Below, in pieces: positions 7,745 to 15,119 of a stretch of DNA of 19,912 nucleotides. Each line of letters begins with the position of its first letter. The first letter of the stretch is position 1. The notes under the pieces are model-generated. The model made no database searches. It was not told the DNA's origin and saw only the letters and a program-made list of their open reading frames with translations. Source of the DNA: Candidatus Paracaedibacteraceae bacterium UBA6184 (lineage in GTDB: Bacteria > Pseudomonadota > Alphaproteobacteria > UBA6184); the NCBI GenBank assembly GCA_002422845.1, contig DITM01000012.1:1-19912 (forward strand). The letters run 5' to 3'. The translations under genes and the position numbers were made by a program.

Positions 7745-8241
7745 TGTCTGAAAAAGTTTCTTTAAACGAATTAAAGGACGCTTTAAGTACACCAGTGGTT
7801 GCATCAATTGCAACTGTTGAAAAGAAGCGTGAGTATGTTCGCACAGTTGATAAATTAGGCCGTTCATATGCAACGGGCAAGCGTAAAAATGCAATTGCTC
7901 GTGTTTGGATTAAAGCTGGGTCTGGTCAAGTCGTTATTAACGGCCAAACTCAGGAAATATATTTCAAACGTGCTGTATTGCGCATGATGTTGAACCAACC
8001 TTTCCAAGTTACAAACCGTGAAAATAATTTTGACGTGATGTGCACTATTAAAGGTGGTGGATTGTCAGGTCAAGCGGGTGCGTTAAAGCATGGTATCAGT
8101 AAGGCATTAGTTGGTTTTGAACCAGACCTTCGTGCTGTCTTGAAGAAGGAAGGTTTCCTAACTCGTGATAGTCGTGTGGTTGAGCGTAAGAAATACGGTA
8201 AGCCAAAAGCACGTCGTAGCTTCCAGTTCTCTAAGCGTTAA
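7744..8241 (+). CDS. rpsI: 30S ribosomal protein S9
   Basis: A 165-residue small-subunit protein whose C-terminal tail reaches the decoding site and contacts P-site tRNA. The conserved core begins YATGKRKNAIARVWIKAG at about residue 42, continues with GGGLSGQAGALKHGISKAL, and ends with KKYGKPKARRSFQFSKR; the terminal SKR is invariant in the family. The first ~40 residues form an N-terminal extension usual in alphaproteobacteria. The gene is coupled to rplM by a one-base overlap and followed by a terminator. Confidence 0.98.
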   Translation: MSEKVSLNELKDALSTPVVASIATVEKKREYVRTVDKLGRSYATGKRKNAIARVWIKAGSGQVVINGQTQEIYFKRAVLRMMLNQPFQVTNRENNFDVMCTIKGGGLSGQAGALKHGISKALVGFEPDLRAVLKKEGFLTRDSRVVERKKYGKPKARRSFQFSKR

Positions 8242-8264
8242 TTGGAATTATCTTTCGAATAAAG

Positions 8265-8291
8265 AAAGGGGGCTTTGGCCTCCTTTTTTTT
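8265..8291 (+). terminator. Terminator after rplM-rpsI
   Basis: Arms aaagggggc (8265-8273) and gcctccttt (8278-8286) pair with one G-T wobble around the loop tttg, followed by T to 8291. It lies 23 bases past the rpsI stop. Confidence 0.88.
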
Positions 8292-8302
8292 GTTAGGGAG
8301 TT

Positions 8303-8339
8303 ACTAGCTTTTTGCTAGTGTAAAATCAGTTTATTTAAT
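8303..8339 (+). promoter_or_regulatory. Promoter with overlapping palindrome upstream of the second lipoprotein
   Basis: TTGCTA (8312-8317) and TTTAAT (8334-8339) are separated by 16 bases and could form a promoter for the lipoprotein gene starting at 8362. The -35 overlaps a perfect dyad ACTAGC-ttttt-GCTAGT (8303-8319), which is placed where a repressor would block polymerase. It could instead be a small RNA hairpin; no regulator is encoded nearby. Confidence 0.4.
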
Positions 8340-8361
8340 TTATATGGAAAGAAGAGACAAA

Positions 8362-9483
8362 ATGAAAGTTTCACAAGCTTTATTAATAGGTGTGCCATTA
8401 TTAATTGTAGGATGTGGTGGATCTGCATCAGAAAATGGTAGTCAGCCAATAAAACAGTCAACACCAGTAGAGTCTAAAGATGCAACAAAATCTAATAGTG
8501 CTCCGATGATTCAATTATCCCCCTCCGTAAAACCCATGATTGCTCAGTTAATTGCTGAAGAAGAACCTAAGACTAGAGAAGGGTATATTGAAGCTATTGT
8601 TAAGTTCAATATGGCTAAAGCAGTACCTAAAGATAAAAATCTATCTTCTGAAGAGTTAGAAAAAGAGATAGCTGAGGGAAATTCCATGTATACGGCTCTG
8701 TTTTCAATATTAACAATAGAACAATTAAAAGATAGATATTCAGAAAAGAAAGCTATGTATTCAGCTTTGCTTTCTGGTAAAACTGCATCTTTATCTAGTG
8801 GTGCTGTAAATCTATCTCATCGTAATATTCGATTAGGTAAAGGTGAAACCAGACTTACACACTTTAGTTTGAATGGTCAATCTATGAACCAATCTATCGA
8901 TTTCACATTACCTATGGTTGTTCAGTTAAAAGGCGATTTAGATACTACGGGCAAAAACTCTGATGCGATTGGATCAATTGCTTATAATTTGAATGGATGG
9001 GTAGCGGGAGTTGTTCATGGATATGCAAACACAGTCAATCAATTGAAAACGCATGAATCAGCCGTAATGGTGTCAAAATCATTCAATGGTTTCTTTATTG
9101 AAAGTCAAGTGGGCTCCATTTCGGGAACTAATAAATATGCTCAACGTATGAATGGATCTCGATATCTTATGACGTTAGGATATGATGGTTCCGTAGTCTC
9201 TCCATTTGTACAATATCAGCATTTAAGTTTTGATGCAGCAGAGAGGCACGGTCTTTATGTGGGATTAGACACTGATGTTCTGTCGATTCAAACAACAGAT
9301 GCAAAGTTTACATCAAAGGTATTAGCGAAAGTAGGACGTGAAACTGGTGTTAATACAAACGTTTCTGCTTATTTGGAGTGGATTTGTGGATTAAAGCTTA
9401 GTGATGGATTAGAGGTTTCTAATACACTAAACATAGGATCTAACGATCAAACTGTAAAACTGAATCTAAGTTTTGAACAGTAA
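8362..9483 (+). CDS. Lipoprotein with beta-rich C-terminal domain, paralogue of the 5081-7129 product
   Basis: A 373-residue protein of unknown function. The ATG at 8362 is preferred to one 18 bases upstream because it gives a compact lipoprotein signal, MKVSQALLIGVPLLIVGC, with Cys19 as lipidation site and a purine-rich AAGAG before it. Residues 20-60 are a Ser/Thr/Pro/Lys linker; 60-165 are helical and charged; 170-373 align along their length with the C-terminal domain of the larger lipoprotein (shared V.LKG, V.G.VH.YAN, VSPFVQ, YVG...D.L, LEW...L.L..G). The large protein's repeats and extra middle domain are absent here. Both genes flank rplM-rpsI, in the same orientation. The shared domain looks like an outer-membrane or surface beta structure, but that is inferred. 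The gene has its own promoter-like sequence and a strong terminator. Confidence 0.8.
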   Translation: MKVSQALLIGVPLLIVGCGGSASENGSQPIKQSTPVESKDATKSNSAPMIQLSPSVKPMIAQLIAEEEPKTREGYIEAIVKFNMAKAVPKDKNLSSEELEKEIAEGNSMYTALFSILTIEQLKDRYSEKKAMYSALLSGKTASLSSGAVNLSHRNIRLGKGETRLTHFSLNGQSMNQSIDFTLPMVVQLKGDLDTTGKNSDAIGSIAYNLNGWVAGVVHGYANTVNQLKTHESAVMVSKSFNGFFIESQVGSISGTNKYAQRMNGSRYLMTLGYDGSVVSPFVQYQHLSFDAAERHGLYVGLDTDVLSIQTTDAKFTSKVLAKVGRETGVNTNVSAYLEWICGLKLSDGLEVSNTLNIGSNDQTVKLNLSFEQ

Positions 9484-9499
9484 CTAATTGTGCGTATTG

Positions 9500-9532
9500 A
9501 AAAAAAAGGAGGCTTGTGGCCTCCTTTTTTTT
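9500..9532. terminator. Strong bidirectional terminator after second lipoprotein gene
   Basis: A perfect 14-bp inverted repeat, aaaaaaaaggaggc / gcctcctttttttt, surrounds ttgtg. Eight T follow on the plus strand and eight A precede, so it would work from both sides. It starts 17 bases past the stop. Confidence 0.93.
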
Positions 9533-9590
9533 GTTGTAGGTTTCTTAATGTATTTTTGGTACAACTGATCTAGAATTATGTGTTGTGTTG

Positions 9591-10325
9591 ATGATAGAAA
9601 ATAAGTGTATAAAAAATTGGATGTTTAGGCTTTCCGTGCTGGGATTAACGGCCTGTGAGTCTCCTCTTATTTCAGAAGAAACAGCCCCAGTCGATGATTT
9701 TGGAATGGAAGAGCATACAGATCCATTGGATGGGTTTAGTAGAGCCATGATGGAGCTTAATTTCTTTTTAGACGATTATCTATTGCAACCTGCAGCAACG
9801 GCCTATAAAGCCTTAACCCCAGGATTTGTTCAAACGGGGGTAGGTAATTTTACCCAATACGTAAAGCTTCCTTTTTATATGGTGAATGATATCCTGCAAT
9901 GGAAAATGGATCATTTTGCCCAAAATTTTTGGATCATGACAGTTAATACGTTTACGGGCGTTGGATTGGTTAACGGTGCTGGTTATTTTGATGTGTATGC
10001 AAAACCGAATGATTTTGGAATCACTCTGCATACATGGGGAGCAGATCCAGGGTTTGATGTTACATTACCCTTTTTGGGACCAACGTGTTTCAGAGATTTC
10101 GTTGGAAGTATAGTGGGATTGGTTGCTGATCCTGTCGGTATTATTGCGAACTATCATGATTATCGGTTTGCAAATTATAGTGTCACGGGATTGGGCTATA
10201 TTCATGGTCGATCAGGATATTTAGGACAGCTTGAAAGTTTACGAAAAGAATCGTATGATCCGTACGTGACGATTAAAAGTATTATTGAGCAAAAACGAAA
10301 TTCAGAATTAAAGGAAAACGAATGA
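9591..10325 (+). CDS. mlaA: MlaA (VacJ) outer-membrane phospholipid-asymmetry lipoprotein
   Basis: About 244 residues. MlaA removes misplaced phospholipids from the outer leaflet of the outer membrane and passes them to MlaC. The signal ends in the lipobox LTA-C (Cys22 if the ATG at 9591 is used). The family signature DPLDGFSRAMMELN follows at about residue 44, then AYKALTPGFVQTGVGNFTQYVKLP, VNTFTGVGL, NDFGITLHTWG, LPFLGPTCFRDFVG and VGIIANY, all typical of MlaA. The start is uncertain: GTG at 9585, TTG at 9588 and ATG at 9591 lack a clear ribosome site, and ATG at 9621 would leave too short a signal. The stop overlaps the mlaC start by 4 bases (ATGA), so the two are made together. Confidence 0.93.
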   Translation: MIENKCIKNWMFRLSVLGLTACESPLISEETAPVDDFGMEEHTDPLDGFSRAMMELNFFLDDYLLQPAATAYKALTPGFVQTGVGNFTQYVKLPFYMVNDILQWKMDHFAQNFWIMTVNTFTGVGLVNGAGYFDVYAKPNDFGITLHTWGADPGFDVTLPFLGPTCFRDFVGSIVGLVADPVGIIANYHDYRFANYSVTGLGYIHGRSGYLGQLESLRKESYDPYVTIKSIIEQKRNSELKENE

Positions 10326-11008
10326 AAAAAATAATGTTAAGTATGTTGGCCGTTGTAGCGCTGATGACATCACCCACGGCTGCAATAAATCCAGCACAAG
10401 CTAAAGAGTTTGTTGAGAAATTAATTTCTGAAGGAATTTCAGTATGGAAAGACAAACCTTATGATCAACAAGTCGCCAAGTTTAGAGACGTTATGGAAAC
10501 TAAATTTGATTTGGATGGGATTGCTAAACGTACGATTGGTGAAAAGTTGTGGGGATATATGGAGGCAACTCAGCGATCAACATATGTTGCAGCATTTCGT
10601 CAGATGTTAGTGAATCGTTATTCAAAGAAGTTTAGCAACTATGGAGGGCAAAATATCAGCGTGATGGATGCGAGCCTGTCTGTAAAAACGTTTCCAATTG
10701 GCGTAAATTCGCCACAGCCTCGACCACAGATTGTTGTAACATCAGAGTTGCGTAATTCGGGTGGATCGCCTGCAAAAATTGAATGGTTTGTGGGGGAAGA
10801 AAATGGACACCCCACCATTACAGATATCACCATGGGGGGTCCCAGTATGGTATCAACTGAACAGGCAACATTTACGGCAATTCAACGTAATCCTGAGAAT
10901 TTAAAGAATGCCAGAGAGGCCTGTAAGAATGCAGGAGCAGGAATGAATAAGTGTGTTGCAGATCACTTAACGAAAGAAGTCATGAAATATATGCAGGCTG
11001 GAAATTAA
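10322..11008 (+). CDS. mlaC: MlaC periplasmic phospholipid carrier
   Basis: A 228-residue soluble lipid-binding protein that ferries phospholipids across the periplasm between MlaA and the MlaFEDB inner-membrane complex. The signal peptide MKKIMLSMLAVVALMTSPTAA is clear. Family segments include AKFRDVMETKFDLDGIAKRTIGEKLW, a Tol_Tol_Ttg2/MlaC hallmark, then FRQMLVNRYSKKFSNY and WFVGEENGHPTITDITMGGPSM. Towards the end an extra segment with two Cys (EACKNAGAGMNKC) may form a disulphide in the periplasm. It overlaps mlaA by 4 bases; the mlaFEDB genes are not in the window. Confidence 0.92.
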   Translation: MKKIMLSMLAVVALMTSPTAAINPAQAKEFVEKLISEGISVWKDKPYDQQVAKFRDVMETKFDLDGIAKRTIGEKLWGYMEATQRSTYVAAFRQMLVNRYSKKFSNYGGQNISVMDASLSVKTFPIGVNSPQPRPQIVVTSELRNSGGSPAKIEWFVGEENGHPTITDITMGGPSMVSTEQATFTAIQRNPENLKNAREACKNAGAGMNKCVADHLTKEVMKYMQAGN

Positions 11009-11011
11009 TAT

Positions 11012-11824
11012 ATGCGTATATTTTTTGTAGTTTTTGTGTCGTGGGTATGGACGTCTGTTGTTTCTGCGAAAACAATTTTGATATTGGTTGCCACTGGCGA
11101 ACTAGGAGTGGCGATCAGTCATTTATTATGTGAAAAAGACTATGACATTGTTGTTGCGGTGCGGGATAAAGATAAGGCAGATAAACTTATTGGTAATTTA
11201 AAATCAAGATATCCCAATAAAGCGATCAGCTATATGCACATGGATTACAGTAAGCCTGCTGCGATTGATTTAAGTGCATTAAATGGAATTGCATTAGATG
11301 GGGTAGTTGTAATTCCTCCACGACCTGCGTTTTCGACAACGGTAGGAATTCCAACAAAAGAAGAGTGGGATGCCGTTTTTGCATTGACGTATTCATCGCC
11401 ATTAGAGGTCGTAAGACGTTTAGAGCCGTATATGAACAAGGAGGGTAGTGTTGTGATAATGTCTGGCATTACTTCGGAACAGTATATACCAACCTATCAA
11501 AATTCCAACGTGATTCGCTTAGCTTGGACTGGGGCAATCAAAAACTTGATGCATCAATTCTCTCAAAAAAGTATTAGGGTCAATGCGATATCACCAGGAA
11601 CAATCTTAACAGAATTTAATAAAAGTAAGATTCAAAAACGTGCTGAAAGCAAGGGGATATGTTTTGAGGAAGAGTTAAAACGTTCTATCTCGAATGTTCC
11701 ATTAAAACAGTATGGGCAACCTATGGATGTTGCTAAAGTAGCCTATTTCCTTTTAAGTGATTTAGCATCACACGTTAATGGAGTTAACCTTCCTATTGAC
11801 GGTGGAGAAAGTTTGTCTTATTAA
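11012..11824 (+). CDS. Divergent short-chain dehydrogenase/reductase with signal-like N-terminus
   Basis: A 270-residue Rossmann-fold protein of the SDR superfamily. The nucleotide-binding loop is ATGELGVA (residues 27-34), lacking the last Gly of TGxxxGxG. The usual NNAG is replaced by IPPRP (101-105). The catalytic YxxxK is replaced by YQNSN (162-166), followed by the pattern SN-x2-R-x4-G-x2-K; this SN..R form is known from FabG-like SDR subfamilies lacking the standard Tyr-Lys pair. The C-terminal RVNAISPGTILTEF and GVNLPIDGGESL are standard. The first 19 residues, MRIFFVVFVSWVWTSVVSA, form a hydrophobic signal-like stretch directly before the first Rossmann strand, which is odd for an NAD(P) enzyme. 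It starts 3 bases after mlaC and is probably translationally coupled. The substrate is unknown. Confidence 0.8.
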   Translation: MRIFFVVFVSWVWTSVVSAKTILILVATGELGVAISHLLCEKDYDIVVAVRDKDKADKLIGNLKSRYPNKAISYMHMDYSKPAAIDLSALNGIALDGVVVIPPRPAFSTTVGIPTKEEWDAVFALTYSSPLEVVRRLEPYMNKEGSVVIMSGITSEQYIPTYQNSNVIRLAWTGAIKNLMHQFSQKSIRVNAISPGTILTEFNKSKIQKRAESKGICFEEELKRSISNVPLKQYGQPMDVAKVAYFLLSDLASHVNGVNLPIDGGESLSY

Positions 11825-11831
11825 TAAGCAT

Positions 11832-12632
11832 ATGAAAACAAATTCTGATCTTAAATCCTTATTGGAAACCTTACAGTTCTTGTATGAGTCTGGCGACGTG
11901 GACGTGTTAGAGGCATCGCCCATCAATCGGTTGAATGCGATTAAAGAATTGAAAGCGGCTGCGATTGTTCCATCGGTAGAGCAGGCGCAAGATATTAAGC
12001 TGTTAGAAAAAGTATCGAAGACTGAAGCGCGTCGCAAAGCTGAAGAGTTGGCATATAATGCCAATACGTTGGACGAGCTGTATAAAGCATTACTGTCGTT
12101 TGAGGGATGTTCGTTAAAAGCAACTGCGATTAACACTGTGTTTTCAGATGGCGTTCCAACAAGCGAAGTTATGTTTATTGGTGAAGCACCTGGCGCAGAT
12201 GAGGATCGTTTAGGCAAACCCTTTGTTGGGCAGAGCGGTCAGTTATTGGATAAGTTTTTAGAAGCGGCAGGATTTAGTCGGTCTAAGAATGTGTATATTA
12301 CGAACACAATACCATGGCGTCCCCCTGGAAATCGCCAGCCGACACCAGAAGAAAACTATATCTGCATGCCGTTTTTAGAACGTCATATCGAATTGGTGCA
12401 ACCCAAGATGATTGTCATGTTGGGTGCAACCGCCTTAAAAACACTCCATAATCCGAAAGAGGGGATTGTAACCCTTCGCGGAAAATGGATCCCCTATACC
12501 ACCAGCCATAAAGGCTTTACCGTCGAGACACTTCCTATTTTTCACCCGGCATTCCTGTTGCGTTCCCCCAGTCAGAAAAAGCTGTTCTGGCGTGATATTT
12601 TGAGCGTTCGGGTTCGGAGTGTGAATGGGTAA
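11832..12632 (+). CDS. Family 4 uracil-DNA glycosylase
   Basis: A 266-residue DNA-repair enzyme that removes uracil from DNA (deaminated cytosine) in base-excision repair. The family 4 motifs are GEAPGADEDRLGKPFVG (residues 117-133), NTIPWRPPGNRQPTPEE (158-174) and HPAFLLR (238-244), with the binding His in the last. Cys93 (EGCSLK) and Cys178 (YICMPF) stand where the iron-sulphur ligands of the family are expected, but the two other Cys of the canonical 4Fe-4S site are not apparent, as I recall for other alphaproteobacterial members. The ATG at 11832 is chosen over one at 11778 lying inside the SDR gene. The first ~80 residues are an N-terminal helical extension. It lies 7 bases after the SDR gene. 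Confidence 0.92.
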   Translation: MKTNSDLKSLLETLQFLYESGDVDVLEASPINRLNAIKELKAAAIVPSVEQAQDIKLLEKVSKTEARRKAEELAYNANTLDELYKALLSFEGCSLKATAINTVFSDGVPTSEVMFIGEAPGADEDRLGKPFVGQSGQLLDKFLEAAGFSRSKNVYITNTIPWRPPGNRQPTPEENYICMPFLERHIELVQPKMIVMLGATALKTLHNPKEGIVTLRGKWIPYTTSHKGFTVETLPIFHPAFLLRSPSQKKLFWRDILSVRVRSVNG

Positions 12633-12646
12633 AGAAGAAGAGAAAT

Positions 12647-13411
12647 ATGTATATGCATTATTCTGAAAAAGAAAAATTAGAGATTGATAAATCAATTAAA
12701 AAAATAACGGAAATCTATAAGAAGACTTGTAATCTAAAAGATAAAGCTTTTGATAGATATTGGAGCTTGTGTATTCCATTTGATGTTAGATGTATTACGC
12801 TTAATAACTTATCAAGATTTATGCATCTGACATGTTCAGAGATTAAACAGTTAACTCGACCACATAGTTATTTAGCTCCATTTTACCAAGAGAAAATAAG
12901 GAATTTGAAAAACGAATTTAGTGATGAGATACCAGAAAAAACGTGGAAGAAATTAATAGATAAAATAGATGATATATTTGCTATACGCCTAACTATGGTA
13001 GATCACTGCGATAATCCAATTAGCTGGGATACCTGCCAAGCAATGATCATCGAAAAGTTATTATTAATTCCTTTATCGTATGTTGATAATCTTTTGAAGC
13101 ATTTAGTAGAAGCTTTGCAAAAAGATTCGAAGGGGTTTGGTTCAAATATTCAGGTTTTACTTAAGGAAAATTTCATTGATGAAAAGCAACGCGAATGCTT
13201 ACAAAATTATTCATACCATAGAAATGCTTGGATGCATAATAATGGATTGATGAAAGATAATAATAGTGCTTCTTGTTCGCTTACTGATGCAATATCAATG
13301 TTTGAAAAACTTATTGATATTCTAGAAAAAGTACTATTAAATTCTAAAATTAAAGATTTTCCTTATATTCCAGATAAAGCTGCTGAACAGTACATGACTC
13401 AAGAAGTCTAA
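12647..13411 (+). CDS. Unrecognised helical protein with R-x4-H (HEPN-like) motif
   Basis: A 254-residue soluble protein without a recognised family. It is charged and almost entirely helical in character. Residues 191-200 read HRNAWMHNNG: R192-N-A-W-M-H197 fits the R-x4-6-H active-site motif of HEPN domains, many of which are RNases in toxin, phage-defence or CRISPR contexts. In support, the motif sits in a helix near the C-terminus after a long hydrophobic helix (MIIEKLLLIPLSYVDNLLKHL) and before another amphipathic helix (FEKLIDILEKVLL), the usual HEPN layout. A preceding purine run AGAAGAG serves as ribosome site; the ATG 6 bases on is an alternative. It follows the UDG gene by 14 bases and is more AT-rich, perhaps a later acquisition. 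No antitoxin or nucleotidyltransferase gene is adjacent. Confidence 0.6.
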   Translation: MYMHYSEKEKLEIDKSIKKITEIYKKTCNLKDKAFDRYWSLCIPFDVRCITLNNLSRFMHLTCSEIKQLTRPHSYLAPFYQEKIRNLKNEFSDEIPEKTWKKLIDKIDDIFAIRLTMVDHCDNPISWDTCQAMIIEKLLLIPLSYVDNLLKHLVEALQKDSKGFGSNIQVLLKENFIDEKQRECLQNYSYHRNAWMHNNGLMKDNNSASCSLTDAISMFEKLIDILEKVLLNSKIKDFPYIPDKAAEQYMTQEV

Positions 13412-13504
13412 AAAAACATCATTAATTTAACACTCTCCTTCTTAAGGATCATCGTTGATGTCCTCAGGCTGGACCCCATACGGTAAAAAATAAACATTAA
13501 CAAC

Positions 13505-13534
13505 TTGACAAAACGTACCTGAGTTAGGTAAGTT
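13505..13534 (+). promoter_or_regulatory. TTGACA -35 with adjoining palindrome upstream of the HEFGH protein gene
   Basis: A consensus TTGACA (13505-13510) has only a weak -10 (TAAGTT, 13529-13534, 18 bases on). Between them lies the perfect dyad TACCT-gagtt-AGGTA (13516-13530), which is where a repressor or an activator compensating for the weak -10 would bind. The regulator is unknown. Confidence 0.35.
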
Positions 13535-13564
13535 CTGCTTTAAATTTTAAATATGGAATTACAC

Positions 13565-15096
13565 ATGAAATTAAATCTAGCTCTTGGGGTTGTGGCGTTA
13601 TGTGCGATCAATTATCCAACAACACACGGAAATGCGTTTAAACCGATTGTCAAAACATCTGAACGAACCATCAGTTTGGATTCGGGATATTTGCCAGCTC
13701 AGAATTCTAACCGTGGAATGGCAGGGTTTAATACAGAAGTTTTAATGGGGTTGGGTGCCGCCTATGATGCTGGGTATTCGTATTTTCAACCTGAAAATTC
13801 TGTAACGCGAGCGTTGTATTACGGTGGATTTTGGTTGGCATCGTTTCCCATTGCGGCATCAACCGTTGTAACATTTCATGAATTCGGACATGGAAGCCGT
13901 ATGTATAGTTTGGTGCAAAGCCTGTATATATTCATGCATTGGGTGAATGAAATAATTATTTTTCAGAATGGGGTGCGTTAGCCTTTAACGGATATTTCGT
14001 ACTACCTATGGTTGGATGTTTCGGTGCGGCTGCACGACCAGATTTAGATTTAGCTATTATTGAAAAACATTATGATCATTTAAAAAACTATGTGGATTTG
14101 GAAAAGGCAAAGAAATACGTTCACTATGTTGAAAAAGGTAACGAACTCAATAAGAAATTTAAAGCGGATAAAAAACTGTTTGATTATTATAAAGAATCGC
14201 AAAAGCTATTAAATGATCAACAAAAAGACTATCTAAAAAAACAGTTTACTGACGATGAAATTGAAGCATTAGACTTTTTTTCTGAGGACGATATAGGTAA
14301 AAACAGTCCCACATATCCAGAAGCCACAGCTATTATTGTAGCGGGTGGATTAAACAATAACGTGTATATGGCTCAACGGATTGAAGATGCTATTTGGTTT
14401 AACCAAGGTCAGCACATGCAGTTAACGACGAATTATTTTATGGATAAAACATCAACGTTTATTCAAGTATTTGAGGGCTCTTTTATATCGTATTTGAGAG
14501 GTAATAGTCCGTCTGAAACTCTTTCAGATCACAACAGATTGGTTAAAGTTTGGGATGAACATTTAGACATTCATGTCAGTCGCACAGAATTGCAATTGTA
14601 TTCAATATTATCTTATTTCTTAAGCGCGCAAACGTATATGAATCTGCATCAAGTATACAAAACCTGGACACAAGGTGAAACACACGTATATCCTGCTGAA
14701 TGGAAAGGATTCCGTTTGCCGAATGTCAGTTTATACTTAACAACAAAGGGACCAACCTACAATGTTCGATCAGGGTATCGTTGGGATAATGATCTGTTCT
14801 TAATTGTGGGGGCAGAGTTTGTCTTGTCTGGAAAACAACAGATAGAAGGAACTTTGGGGATTAGAAAAGTATTTCCAGATCTAGGTAATCTATATGTTCA
14901 TGCAGAGGCAGTGTTCAATCAAAAAGCTATTGGCGGTACAGTATCAGTTGGTGGAACGTTCAATAAACTGATCACTGCAGAAGTTGGTGTTTCATATCAT
15001 GATAAAGATACCTTTTATGGCGAACGTCATATTCCATTTGTTTGGAAAGGCTCAACAGATGTTGAAGCTTGGGTAAAGATGGGTGTACAGTATTAA
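13565..15096 (+). pseudogene. Secreted HEFGH-motif putative metalloprotease with beta-rich C-terminus, split by frameshift
   Basis: Two frames make one protein of about 510 residues. The first (from ATG 13565, GGAA 5 bases upstream) has a signal peptide, MKLNLALGVVALCAINYP, then a hydrophobic helix leading into TFHEFGHGSR, an HExxH zinc site at residues 105-109 reminiscent of the HExGH of M50-type proteases. It ends at 13981 after reading out of frame. The other frame continues from about 13963 (SEWGALAFNGYFVLP) to 15096. One lost T in the run at 13959-13963 explains the break: six T would read EIIIFSEWGALAF. The rest has a charged helical part (about 170-270), EATAII, and from about 380 a strand-rich segment (SLYLTTKG, HAEAVFN, GTVSVGGTFN, EVGVSYHD) ending in Tyr, as outer-membrane barrels often do. 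It may be a recent pseudogene, a sequencing error or a phase-variable gene; the downstream frame is undamaged. Confidence 0.65.
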
Positions 15097-15119
15097 TTCA
15101 ATAGTTTGTATGAGTAAGT

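Noticed and set aside
11778..11831. Longer UDG start at 11778
   Set aside because: It would overlap the SDR coding sequence by 47 bases and lies outside the family's conserved region; ATG 11832 follows the SDR stop directly.
13930..13966. Programmed -1 ribosomal frameshift joining the two halves of the HEFGH protein
   Set aside because: No X-XXY-YYZ heptamer lies in the right register; only a T5 run is present and no obvious downstream stimulatory structure was seen. A one-base deletion is simpler.
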